Assembly: GCA_050302475.1 (NCBI GenBank) | Contig: JBNLBF010000019.1 | Span: 1 to 60,428, forward strand | Reading direction: 5' to 3' | Origin: NORP23 sp050302475 | Lineage (GTDB): Bacteria; Pseudomonadota; Alphaproteobacteria; Rhodobacterales; Rhodobacteraceae | DNA: 60,428 nt | In this document: positions 52,073 to 59,630 of the stretch, piece after piece | Layout: the number at the start of each line of letters is the position of its first letter | How positions within the stretch are numbered: position 1 is the stretch's first letter | Notes under the pieces: generated by a model | The model's input: only the letters and a program-made list of their open reading frames with translations | Database searches by the model: none | Told to the model about the DNA's origin: nothing | Program-made: the position numbers and the translations under genes

Positions 52073-53386
52073 TTACGACAGTGTGTCGACGATCTGCCGG
52101 GCAAGGCCGGTTTGGACAAGCGGATCGAAAACCTGATCCCAGTCGATATCTTCAGCCAGATCAGCCGTCAGCATATCGCGGAGATGGCCGCCCTCTGAAC
52201 TGACTTTGGCGCAGGCGGCGGAGACAATTTCCTGAGCTTGCTGACGGGGCATATGATTGGAAAGCGCAAAGGCCGCGGCCTCGGCGAAGATCAGGCCATT
52301 GGTCGCATCCATATTCTCCTGCATTCGATGGTCGTTTATACGCAACATGCTGAGGAGTTTGCGCGCCTGTTTCACAGAAACCATCGCCGCAATACATATC
52401 TGGGGCAGGGACATCCACTCACCGAGCCAGGCGGCGCCGTCGCGTTCCTGTCCGTGGATCTGCGCCTGAAAGACTGACGTCAAACTGTTTGCGCTGTGCC
52501 GGGCGAGCGCAACCAGAAGCTCGGCCAGAACCGGATTGGATTTGTGCGGCATAGTTGAGGATCCGCCGCCGCTGCTGAGGCTAACCTCACCGACCTCTGA
52601 CTGTGCCATCTGAAGGATATCGCTGCCGATTTTCCCACAGGCGGCGCTGATGTTTGTCAGCGTCGCGGCAAATTCACTGAGGGAATCGCGTGTGCTGTGC
52701 CAGGGGGATTCGACCACGCCAAGTTTCAGATGCTGGGCAAGAGCGGTTTCGATTTGCCGTCCTTTTTCCCCAAGGGCCGCGTAATTGCCCGAAGCACCGG
52801 CAAGGGAAACACACAGCGCCCGGTCTTTGGCGGTGCCCAGACGGACAGCATTGCGTTGAAGGGGGGTAACCCAGCTGACCGCGCGCGCCCCAAATGTTGT
52901 CGGCGTTGCAATCTGTCCCCGTGTTCGTGCTGCCATCACCGTCTGGCGATGGGATTTAGCCAGTATGATCAGATCATCGTTCAAGCTGCGCAGGCTATCA
53001 TCGAGCAGACCCGTAAACTGGCGCAGACGCAGCGCTAGCGCGGTGTCGACAATATCCTGCGAAGTCGCGCCATAATGAATATATTGCGCGTGCTCCGGAG
53101 CCTCCATTGCCTGACGGAAGCTTTTGACGAGGGCCGGGACCGGAACGCCTGAACGCCCGACATCTTCGGCGAGGCCTGCTGGGTCAATCTGCACCTCCAT
53201 CGCGCTACGCTCGATGAAAAAGGCGGAGTCTTTTGGGATGACTCCCAATTCTCCCTGAACTTTGGCCAACGCCCCTTCGACCAATAGCATTGCGCGGATT
53301 TCGGCACTGTCGCTGAACAGCTTTGCGGTTTCGTCATCCCCCAGAAGGTGGCGAAACATCGGGCTGTCAAAGGGGGAGTAGGCCAT
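52073..53386 (-). CDS. pcaB: 3-carboxy-cis,cis-muconate cycloisomerase
   Basis: A 437-residue protein of the fumarase/aspartase superfamily that closes 3-carboxy-cis,cis-muconate to 4-carboxymuconolactone. The superfamily signature GGGSSTMPHKSNPV is near 270-283, and HYGATSQDIVDTALALRLR near 99-117 holds the substrate-binding region. Length is slightly below Pseudomonas PcaB. The last gene of the pca run; it starts 21 bases after the BKACE gene. Confidence 0.94.
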   Translation of the reverse strand: MAYSPFDSPMFRHLLGDDETAKLFSDSAEIRAMLLVEGALAKVQGELGVIPKDSAFFIERSAMEVQIDPAGLAEDVGRSGVPVPALVKSFRQAMEAPEHAQYIHYGATSQDIVDTALALRLRQFTGLLDDSLRSLNDDLIILAKSHRQTVMAARTRGQIATPTTFGARAVSWVTPLQRNAVRLGTAKDRALCVSLAGASGNYAALGEKGRQIETALAQHLKLGVVESPWHSTRDSLSEFAATLTNISAACGKIGSDILQMAQSEVGEVSLSSGGGSSTMPHKSNPVLAELLVALARHSANSLTSVFQAQIHGQERDGAAWLGEWMSLPQICIAAMVSVKQARKLLSMLRINDHRMQENMDATNGLIFAEAAAFALSNHMPRQQAQEIVSAACAKVSSEGGHLRDMLTADLAEDIDWDQVFDPLVQTGLARQIVDTLS

Positions 53387-53407
53387 ATAAGGTCTCCTGC
53401 TTAGCCC

Positions 53408-54241
53408 TTAAGTTTTTAGAGGGATATCAAGTATTTGTCGAGCTTCCTGCCAGCTGGCGACCGGGCGTTCGTATTTCTCGCACAAATCGGTGACACGTTT
53501 GACAAGGGCCGCGTTCGAGGTTGCGAGCGTTTCACGGTCAATGCGGACGTTATCCTCCATCCCCGTGCGGCAATGGCCACCATTTTTCACGCACCATTCA
53601 TTGACGGTGATCTGACCGGGGCCGATCCCCGCAGCGCACCATTCAGATCCCGGGAGCAGGCGATTGACGGTGTGGATGTAGTATTTGAATACATCCTCAT
53701 CGACAGGCATGGCATTTTTGACGCCCATCACGAACTGGATGTAAGGCTGGGCGGGGATGCGACCATCTTTGTGCATCGCTGCGCCTTGAAAAATATGAGA
53801 AAGATCAAAGGCTTCAATCTCTGGCTTAACGTTGTATTTGATCATTTCCGATGCCAGCCAGTCGACCAGATCAGGCGGATTTTCATAAACGCGTGTCGGG
53901 AAATTGTTCGAACCCACGCTAAGTGATGCCATGTCGGGGCTAAGGGGCAACATACCGCCCCGTGCCTGACCGGCGCCAGAGCGCCCACCGGTCGACAACT
54001 GTATGATCATGCCGGGACAATGTTTGCGCACGCCCTCCTGCAACCGGGCGAATTTTTCAGGGTCTGATGAGGGAGTCTCGTCATCATTGCGAACATGCGC
54101 ATGAACGATGGTGGCACCGGCCTCGAAGGCTTCATGCGTGCTCTCTACTTGTTCTTCGATCGAGATTGGAACCGCCGGGTTATTCGCCTTTTTCGGCAGC
54201 GATCCGGTGATCGCGACGCAGATGACGCAGAGTTTGCTCAT
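53408..54241 (-). CDS. BKACE family (DUF849) beta-keto acid cleavage enzyme
   Basis: A 277-residue TIM-barrel enzyme. Members of this family react a beta-keto acid with acetyl-CoA to give acetoacetate and a shortened acyl-CoA. The Zn ligands are His47 and His49 (VHAHVRND) and Glu229 (GMEDNVRI). Its place inside the pca operon suggests 3-oxoadipate as substrate, which would give succinyl-CoA and acetoacetate. This substrate is inferred from context. It overlaps the hydrolase upstream (ATGA). Kce itself is another possibility but its lysine-pathway partners are not here. Confidence 0.88.
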   Translation of the reverse strand: MSKLCVICVAITGSLPKKANNPAVPISIEEQVESTHEAFEAGATIVHAHVRNDDETPSSDPEKFARLQEGVRKHCPGMIIQLSTGGRSGAGQARGGMLPLSPDMASLSVGSNNFPTRVYENPPDLVDWLASEMIKYNVKPEIEAFDLSHIFQGAAMHKDGRIPAQPYIQFVMGVKNAMPVDEDVFKYYIHTVNRLLPGSEWCAAGIGPGQITVNEWCVKNGGHCRTGMEDNVRIDRETLATSNAALVKRVTDLCEKYERPVASWQEARQILDIPLKT

Positions 54242-54954
54242 GAGATGATGTCCTCTACCAGATCAACAAGTTTGTCGGGGCATGTAAAAAAGGACGAATG
54301 CCCACAGTCAAGGCGATAGACATCCTCGCGTGGCCAGTCGGCGGTGATATTTTCCTGCTCTTCCGGGGGGATGGTATGATCGTCCGTGCAGATGATGAAG
54401 CTTTTTTTCACGCTGTCGTAATTTGCCCCCAGGTTGACCGGCTCCGCCTGCGGGGCAATCGCTTGGGGTGACAGGCGGGGCAAGGCGTAGGCAATCGCTT
54501 CGTCGGGGCAATCGTGGTAGAAAATGCCGGGGGCTTTTTCCAGATCAAACGTATAGCTTTTCCGATCTTCGGAGGCGATGACCGCATGCATTACCAGTTG
54601 CCGCTTGGCGCGTTTGCGCATGCTGGCTAGCGAATCCCCGTTTTTGGGCGCGTAGGAGGCCAGATAGATCAGCTGATCGATCCGATCCGGTATACGTTCC
54701 GCAACGGATGCGATGGTCACGCCTGCCGCCGAGTGGCCCAGAAGAACCGGCTTGTCATCAGCTTTTTCAACCTCGGCAATGACGCGGTCGACGTAGCTTT
54801 GTAAGGTAACCTCGTTCACCGGTGTCTGATCTTCCCCGTGCGAGGGAAGGTCAATCGCGACTGCCTTATGCCCGTTCGCATTCAGCAGGGGCACGGTATC
54901 GCGCCAACACCATGCCCCATGATTGGAACCGTGAACGAGGATTATTCGTGTCAT
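54238..54954 (-). CDS. Alpha/beta hydrolase (methylesterase-like) in the pca operon
   Basis: A 238-residue hydrolase. The oxyanion strand IILVHGSNHGAWCW and nucleophile elbow LLGHSAAG (Ser75) are clear; the Asp is in CTDDHTIP and the His in LDCGHSSFF. The closest pattern is the plant methylesterase/hydroxynitrile lyase-like group and bacterial EstC-type esterases. It could release protocatechuate or a related acid from an ester. It is not PcaD, which is encoded at 56651-57445. Start overlaps the pcaG stop (TAATG). Confidence 0.85.
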   Translation of the reverse strand: MTRIILVHGSNHGAWCWRDTVPLLNANGHKAVAIDLPSHGEDQTPVNEVTLQSYVDRVIAEVEKADDKPVLLGHSAAGVTIASVAERIPDRIDQLIYLASYAPKNGDSLASMRKRAKRQLVMHAVIASEDRKSYTFDLEKAPGIFYHDCPDEAIAYALPRLSPQAIAPQAEPVNLGANYDSVKKSFIICTDDHTIPPEEQENITADWPREDVYRLDCGHSSFFTCPDKLVDLVEDIIS

Positions 54955-55559
54955 TAGATGTCTAAAAACACTGTCTCTTCATCGCCTTGCAGGATGACAT
55001 TAAACTGGTATTCGCCGTCACCCAGCTTTTTGGCAATCATTGTGTGACGCCGATCTTCGGGGACGTTCTGCAGTAGCGGATCTTCGGCATTTGTTGGTTC
55101 ATCCTCGAAATATATCCGCGTTTGCAGGGCCAGATTGATCCCGCGGGCTGCGATCCACATCGTGATATGCGGTGCCTGCTGGAGCGTGCCATCATACTTG
55201 GTGCGTCCGGGTTTAATGGTTTCGAAACTGAAAACGCCGGTATCCAGATTTGTCGGGCAGCGTCCGAAACCAGTGAAATTCGGATCACACTCGCCATCAT
55301 CTTCGGGGCTGGCGTAAACACCATTTGCGTCAGCCTGCCAGATTTCCACCAGAGCATCTTTGACTATGGCACCGTCGCCGTCGGTGATCGTGCCGGTGAT
55401 GGTGATCCTGTCCCCTAACGTGGCTTTGTTGACCATCGTGCTGGCAAAATCTTCGCCGCCATACATCTCGATTCCGACAAAATTCGGGGCGCAGCCGATA
55501 TGGACATAGGGTCCCGCCGTTTGCGAAGGGCTTTCATGCAGGTAATTATGCTTGGCCAT
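54954..55559 (-). CDS. pcaG: Protocatechuate 3,4-dioxygenase alpha subunit
   Basis: A 201-residue intradiol dioxygenase subunit. The start ESPSQTAGPYVHIGCAPNF and ALVEIWQADANGVYASPEDD near 69-88 and APHITMWIAARGINLALQTRIYFEDE near 128-153 are typical of PcaG. The alpha subunit lacks the iron ligands, which are in PcaH. The start overlaps the pcaH stop (TGATG), keeping the subunits in equal dose. Confidence 0.97.
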   Translation of the reverse strand: MAKHNYLHESPSQTAGPYVHIGCAPNFVGIEMYGGEDFASTMVNKATLGDRITITGTITDGDGAIVKDALVEIWQADANGVYASPEDDGECDPNFTGFGRCPTNLDTGVFSFETIKPGRTKYDGTLQQAPHITMWIAARGINLALQTRIYFEDEPTNAEDPLLQNVPEDRRHTMIAKKLGDGEYQFNVILQGDEETVFLDI

Positions 55560-56284
55560 CAGTTCCCCTCCATCTTGTTTTCGAACATGGTCGAATGGCG
55601 ACCACGCAGGATGATGTCGAATTTATAGGCGATCAGATCCATCGGAATGGTGTTGTCCATGTCGAGTCGCGCGATCAGCTGTTCGATCCCGTCCTTGTTG
55701 GGAATGACCCCGACAATCGGACAGAGCCAGATCAGCGGATCCCCTTCGAAATACATTTGCGAAATCAGGCGCTGCGTGAACCCACTGCCAAACAGTGAGA
55801 AATGGATATGCGCCGGGCGCCAGTCATTGCCACCATTGGGCCACGGGTATGGTCCCGGGCGAATGGTGCGGAAGCTGTAATTCCCGTCATTGTCGGTGAT
55901 CGTACGCCCGCAACCACCGAAATTCGGATCGAGCGGCGCCAGGTAGCCATCATTCTTGTGCCGATAGCGTCCACCAGCATTGGCCTGCCAGAATTCCACT
56001 AGAACCCCGGGCACGGGCCGTGCGTTCTGATCCAGAATGCGGCCATGCACCATAATGCGTTCACCGATTGGTTCTTCGCCCGGTTTGGAATAGTTCCGGA
56101 TCAGGTCATTATCCAGCTCCCCAATCATGTCATGCCCGAAAGTCGGTCCGGTAATTTCCGAGATTGTCGGGCTGAAATGCAGCGGCTTGTGGTTCGGCGA
56201 ACGGAAAGTGGTGGAGCGGTAAGCCGGGGTCAGGGCAGGGGGCTGCCAGTTCCGGTCACGCGCGATGAAAGCACCGTCACTCAT
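55559..56284 (-). CDS. pcaH: Protocatechuate 3,4-dioxygenase beta subunit
   Basis: A 241-residue catalytic subunit with non-heme Fe(III) that opens the protocatechuate ring between the hydroxyls. The iron ligands are Tyr107 (GRYRHK), Tyr146 (GPYPWP), His159 and His161 (PAHIHF), one off the Pseudomonas numbers. VEFWQANAGG is also conserved. Length is normal. It lies two bases after pcaC. Confidence 0.98.
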   Translation of the reverse strand: MSDGAFIARDRNWQPPALTPAYRSTTFRSPNHKPLHFSPTISEITGPTFGHDMIGELDNDLIRNYSKPGEEPIGERIMVHGRILDQNARPVPGVLVEFWQANAGGRYRHKNDGYLAPLDPNFGGCGRTITDNDGNYSFRTIRPGPYPWPNGGNDWRPAHIHFSLFGSGFTQRLISQMYFEGDPLIWLCPIVGVIPNKDGIEQLIARLDMDNTIPMDLIAYKFDIILRGRHSTMFENKMEGN

Positions 56285-56286
56285 GT

Positions 56287-56658
56287 TTATCCCTCCATGT
56301 CCGCAAATGTTTCTTTGATCACCTTGATCGCGTGATTGGCGCGGGGAACACCGGCGTAAACTGCGACATGCAGCATGGCCTCCAAAATGTCCTCCCGGCT
56401 CGCGCCCGTGTTTGCGGTAGCACGGGTGTGGAGTGCGAGCTCCTCGAAGTTCCCTAATGCGGCGAGTAATGACAAGGTGACAATTGACCGCTCCCTGTCA
56501 GTGAACTGATCGCGCGACCATAACTTGCCCCAAGCGGTTTCGGTGATGAAGCTTTGGAAATCCGTATCAAAGGCGGTTTTATTGGCTTCGGCGCGGTCGA
56601 CATGGGCGTCACCCAGCACCTGACGGCGTTTTTGCATTCCCTTTTCGTGATCAGACAA
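56287..56658 (-). CDS. pcaC: 4-carboxymuconolactone decarboxylase
   Basis: A 123-residue AhpD-like helical protein that decarboxylates 4-carboxymuconolactone to 3-oxoadipate enol-lactone. The block WSRDQFTDRERSIVTLSLLAALGNFEELALHTRATANTGASREDILEAMLHVAVYAGVPRA is the family core. The start overlaps the pcaD stop by eight bases. Confidence 0.96.
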   Translation of the reverse strand: MSDHEKGMQKRRQVLGDAHVDRAEANKTAFDTDFQSFITETAWGKLWSRDQFTDRERSIVTLSLLAALGNFEELALHTRATANTGASREDILEAMLHVAVYAGVPRANHAIKVIKETFADMEG

Positions 56659-57445
56659 GGGCGATTCCCTTCATAAAGTCGGTGATATGTTGGCCGAGGA
56701 TTGCGGGTTGTTCGACGCAAGGCAGGTGACCTGCCTTGGGAATCACTGCAAACTGGCTGCCGGGGATCAGGTCTGCGGTTTCCCGCACCAGATCGGGCGG
56801 GGTGGAGCCGTCCTCTGCCCCCGCGACCGCCAGCGTTGGCAGGGTTAGACGGGCTGTGCTTTCCAAAAGATCAGTATCGGCAATGGCGCGGCAACAGCCG
56901 GTATAGCCTTCGACCGTGGTGCGGCAAAGCATATTACCCCACCCTGCCAGCTCGGCCGGTTCATTCTGTCGGAACGATTTGCAGAACCAGCGCTCTAGGA
57001 TGGAATCGGCAAGTGATGCGATCCCTCCGGCGCGAACGGCTGCAATCCGTTCCGCCCACATCTGTTCAGTGCCGATTTTGGCACCCGTATCAGATAATAC
57101 CATTGCGCGAACGAGATCAGGACGCTCTGCCGCCAATCCCTGCGCAATCATGCCGCCTATGGACAAGCCGATAAACAGCGCCTCTTTCATCCCGACATGA
57201 TCCATCAGGGCTGCCGCATCGGCCACCAGATCGCCCATAAAGTAGGGGGCGTCGGGAGCGTCGCTCAGGCCATGGCCGCGCTTGTCATATCGCAATATGC
57301 GCAATCCCGCGGGCAGGTGGGGCAGCAGTTTGTCCCAAACCCGAAAATCTGTTCCCAGCGAGTTCGCAAACACAACCGGAACGCCGTCTTCGGGTCCATC
57401 GAGCCTGTAATGCAGGTGATTTCCGTTGAGTTTTACTAGCTGCAT
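56651..57445 (-). CDS. pcaD: 3-oxoadipate enol-lactonase
   Basis: A 264-residue alpha/beta hydrolase that opens 3-oxoadipate enol-lactone to 3-oxoadipate. Nucleophile Ser95 is in GLSIGGMI, and PVVFANSLGTDFRVWD near the start is a PcaD mark. The last His is in PKAGHLPCVEQP. GGAGG lies six bases before the ATG at 57445; a longer frame to 57472 is less likely. It heads the pca operon; no pcaQ-type regulator lies upstream. Confidence 0.95.
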   Translation of the reverse strand: MQLVKLNGNHLHYRLDGPEDGVPVVFANSLGTDFRVWDKLLPHLPAGLRILRYDKRGHGLSDAPDAPYFMGDLVADAAALMDHVGMKEALFIGLSIGGMIAQGLAAERPDLVRAMVLSDTGAKIGTEQMWAERIAAVRAGGIASLADSILERWFCKSFRQNEPAELAGWGNMLCRTTVEGYTGCCRAIADTDLLESTARLTLPTLAVAGAEDGSTPPDLVRETADLIPGSQFAVIPKAGHLPCVEQPAILGQHITDFMKGIALV

Positions 57446-57500
57446 CAGCGTCCTCCCATCGGCAAGATACACGGGACGCTGGGGAAGTAAAATTGAAATT

Positions 57501-57535
57501 CCGCCATGCTTCCGGCGGTGACGAATTTTCCGTCA
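57501..57535. promoter_or_regulatory. Two adjacent inverted repeats upstream of pcaD
   Basis: CCGCC...GGCGG (57501-57518) and TGACG-N7-CGTCA (57519-57535) abut each other in the only gap before the pca operon, 56-90 bases upstream of pcaD. They could bind a regulator. They do not match the PcaQ site ATAACC-N4-GGTTAA, which I did not find here. Confidence 0.35.
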
Positions 57536-57544
57536 TTATCCCTC

Positions 57545-57573
57545 TGGACGGGGTGGATTCGCTTTGCTATACG
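57545..57573 (+). promoter_or_regulatory. Candidate promoter of tRNA-Asn
   Basis: TGGACG (57545-57550), a 17-base spacer and TATACG (57568-57573) fit a sigma-70 promoter, about 21 bases before the tRNA. Confidence 0.5.
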
Positions 57574-57594
57574 GCGCGGGTCTGAACGACATAT

Positions 57595-57669
57595 TCCGGC
57601 GTAGCTCAGTGGTAGAGCAGTTGACTGTTAATCAATTGGTCGTAGGTTCGAACCCTACCGCCGGAGCCA
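57595..57669 (+). tRNA. tRNA-Asn (anticodon GTT)
   Basis: A 75-base cloverleaf with encoded CCA. Acceptor TCCGGCG pairs with CGCCGGA; D arm GCTC/GAGC; anticodon stem GTTGA/TCAAT with loop CTGTTAA, anticodon GTT; T arm GTAGG TTCGAAC CCTAC. All stems pair fully apart from one G-U in the anticodon stem. It lies between the pca operon and the L,D-transpeptidase gene. Confidence 0.95.
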
Positions 57670-57677
57670 ATCCCCCC

Positions 57678-58337
57678 TCAAGCCACAATAATCGGTGAGC
57701 CGACTTCGACGCGGTTATAGAGGTCAATGACGTCCTGATGGACCATGCGCACACAGCCACTGGAGACTGCGCGACCGATCGAAAAAACCTCGGGTGAGGA
57801 ATGCACGCGATACAACGTGTCGCGCCCGTCCTGATAGATATAGAGCCCACGCGCACCCAGCGGATTGCCGGCCCCCGGCGGGTGGCCACCGTTTTCAAAG
57901 CTCCAGCGCGCCAGACTTGGGTCGCGGGCGATCATTTCGGCAGGCGGATACCAACGTGGCCATGTACGTTTTGCACCGATATACCCCTCGCCAGCCCAGC
58001 CAAATCCGGCTTTGCCCAGACCAACGCCATAGCGCATCGCGCGTCCTTCGGGCATAGCGTAATAGAGGTAAAATGTTGATGTATCGACATAAATCGTGCC
58101 GGGCGCGATGTCGAAGGGATTCGCGATCTCGCGACGGTAAAAGCCCGGGTGGATTTCTTCGGGCGTGATGGCGCGGACGGTATAGGGTTCCTCGGGCATC
58201 GCGCGATACAGAACTGTCGGATCCGGCGCACTGGTGCTTTGATAGGCCATGTCCTGACACCCGGCGAGGGCAAGTGCCGACAGGCTGGCACCACCTTTCA
58301 GAAATTTGCGGCGGTCCAAAGTCGTTACATCAAACAT
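57678..58337 (-). CDS. L,D-transpeptidase (YkuD), Tat-exported lipoprotein
   Basis: A 219-residue cell-wall cross-linking enzyme type. The signal combines a twin-arginine motif (DRRKFLKGG, about 8-16) with a lipobox (LALAGC), so it is probably a Tat substrate that is lipidated. The YkuD domain ends with the catalytic motif SIGRAVSSGCVRM, Cys195, and HSSPE. The ATG at 58337 was chosen; a TTG at 58349 is in frame. TatABC and an LdtR-like regulator are in this window. Confidence 0.92.
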   Translation of the reverse strand: MFDVTTLDRRKFLKGGASLSALALAGCQDMAYQSTSAPDPTVLYRAMPEEPYTVRAITPEEIHPGFYRREIANPFDIAPGTIYVDTSTFYLYYAMPEGRAMRYGVGLGKAGFGWAGEGYIGAKRTWPRWYPPAEMIARDPSLARWSFENGGHPPGAGNPLGARGLYIYQDGRDTLYRVHSSPEVFSIGRAVSSGCVRMVHQDVIDLYNRVEVGSPIIVA

Positions 58338-58427
58338 TTCATTTCCCAATTGGTAAAATTCACGAGCTCAGCGGAATTTAGCCAATGATTCGATCAGGTC
58401 AAAGATTTTTTGAGTGATTGTATAGGT

Positions 58428-59315
58428 TTACACGCCGATGTTACGCTTTTGCCGCATGTTTTCGGCTTTGATGTTGATGAAGTTCCCCAGAAAGATCACC
58501 CCAGCGCCCAGCAGAACGGTCCAAAGCACCGGTTCCTGGTAAAACATGAACCCGAGCAGCGTTACGACGGGAAGCCGCATGAAATCCATCGGCGCAACTA
58601 CGGTTGCGGGCGCGAGGCTTAGGGCGGAGGTCAGACACAGATGGGCGGTCAGGCCACACACCGCAACGATCGTGATCCAGAAACCACCGATTTGACTGGG
58701 GATCGGGATGCCGCCGGGCAGGGACAAAATCAGGCCAAAGCAAAATTGCATTAGCGTCATCCAGAACATCACGCTGTAGACCGTTTCGTGACGGGAAATC
58801 TGTTTGGTGTAAAGCGTGTTGAAAGCGAAGAAAATTGCCGCGCCCAGTCCGGCAGCATGTCCGATTTGCAAGGGCTCGATACCGGGGCGGGCGACGATCA
58901 GCACGCCGGTAAACCCGATCAACGCGGCGATGATCTTGATGCGCGTCATTTGTTCGCTCAGAAAAATCGGGGCCAGAAGGGCGACCCAAATCGGATTGGT
59001 GAATTCCAACGCCACCAACTGGCTGAGGGGCAGGACGAAAACGCCGTAAAACCACAGGTTTTGTCCAGCAAAATGAAAGATATTGCGCTGAAAATGCAGG
59101 GACAGCCGTTCGGCTTTGACCTGCTCGTACCCACGCCGTGAGATTAGGATCAGCCCCTGCAGCAGGATGAAACCGATCAAAGATCGGTACATCATCAGCT
59201 CGACCGTGTTCAGTTCGACAGAAACTTCCCGCCCAGCGACAGCCATTAGCGAAAATGACATCACTGCGCCGACCATCCATATAGCGGCTTTTAAAGGGTG
59301 AGATTCCTCCGTCAT
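58428..59315 (-). CDS. EamA/DMT family transporter
   Basis: A 295-residue membrane protein with about ten hydrophobic segments arranged as two EamA repeats (about 10-140 and 150-285). ALEFTNPIWVALLAPIFLSEQMTRIKIIAALIGFTGVLIVARPG is the typical end of the first repeat, and LAPATVVAPMDFMRLPVVTLLGFMFYQEP of the second. Substrate unknown; many members export amino acids or metabolites. The ATG at 59315 is preferred over a frame to 59351. Confidence 0.9.
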   Translation of the reverse strand: MTEESHPLKAAIWMVGAVMSFSLMAVAGREVSVELNTVELMMYRSLIGFILLQGLILISRRGYEQVKAERLSLHFQRNIFHFAGQNLWFYGVFVLPLSQLVALEFTNPIWVALLAPIFLSEQMTRIKIIAALIGFTGVLIVARPGIEPLQIGHAAGLGAAIFFAFNTLYTKQISRHETVYSVMFWMTLMQFCFGLILSLPGGIPIPSQIGGFWITIVAVCGLTAHLCLTSALSLAPATVVAPMDFMRLPVVTLLGFMFYQEPVLWTVLLGAGVIFLGNFINIKAENMRQKRNIGV

Positions 59316-59354
59316 GGCGCGGAGATTGACCGCGCCAAACGACCTTGGCAAGCG

Positions 59355-59630
59355 CTATTCTTCGATGGTGAAATGCCGTTCAAGATGCGCTGAAACCTGC
59401 CCCCATTCGGACGCCCGCGCACGAGTGGTATGAAGATCGAAAGCCTCACGATCCACGAACGCTTCGTCCAACAGAAATTTATTAGGGTCGGTCGGGTCCT
59501 GCCAGAAGTCAAATTTCAAACAGCCGGGTTCGGCGCGTGACAGGCGAATATGCTCAGGCGCATATTTTTGAACAAGGGCAACGTCCGTGTCCGGAACAGC
59601 CAGATACCCCCTTAGCTTCACTATTCCCAT
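59355..59630 (-). CDS. Antibiotic biosynthesis monooxygenase-like small protein
   Basis: A 91-residue ferredoxin-like alpha/beta protein. VQKYAPEHIRLSRAEPGCLKFDFWQDPTDPNKFLLDEAFVDREAFDLHTTRARASEW is the ABM domain, as in putative quinol monooxygenases such as YgiN. It overlaps the end of guaA by ten bases, so it is probably translated after guaA. Confidence 0.88.
   Translation of the reverse strand: MGIVKLRGYLAVPDTDVALVQKYAPEHIRLSRAEPGCLKFDFWQDPTDPNKFLLDEAFVDREAFDLHTTRARASEWGQVSAHLERHFTIEE

Noticed and set aside
58441..59280. A 279-residue alternate frame on the same strand as the EamA transporter
   Set aside because: It is the +1 frame of a clear membrane protein; its Arg/Pro-rich composition is unlike a real product.
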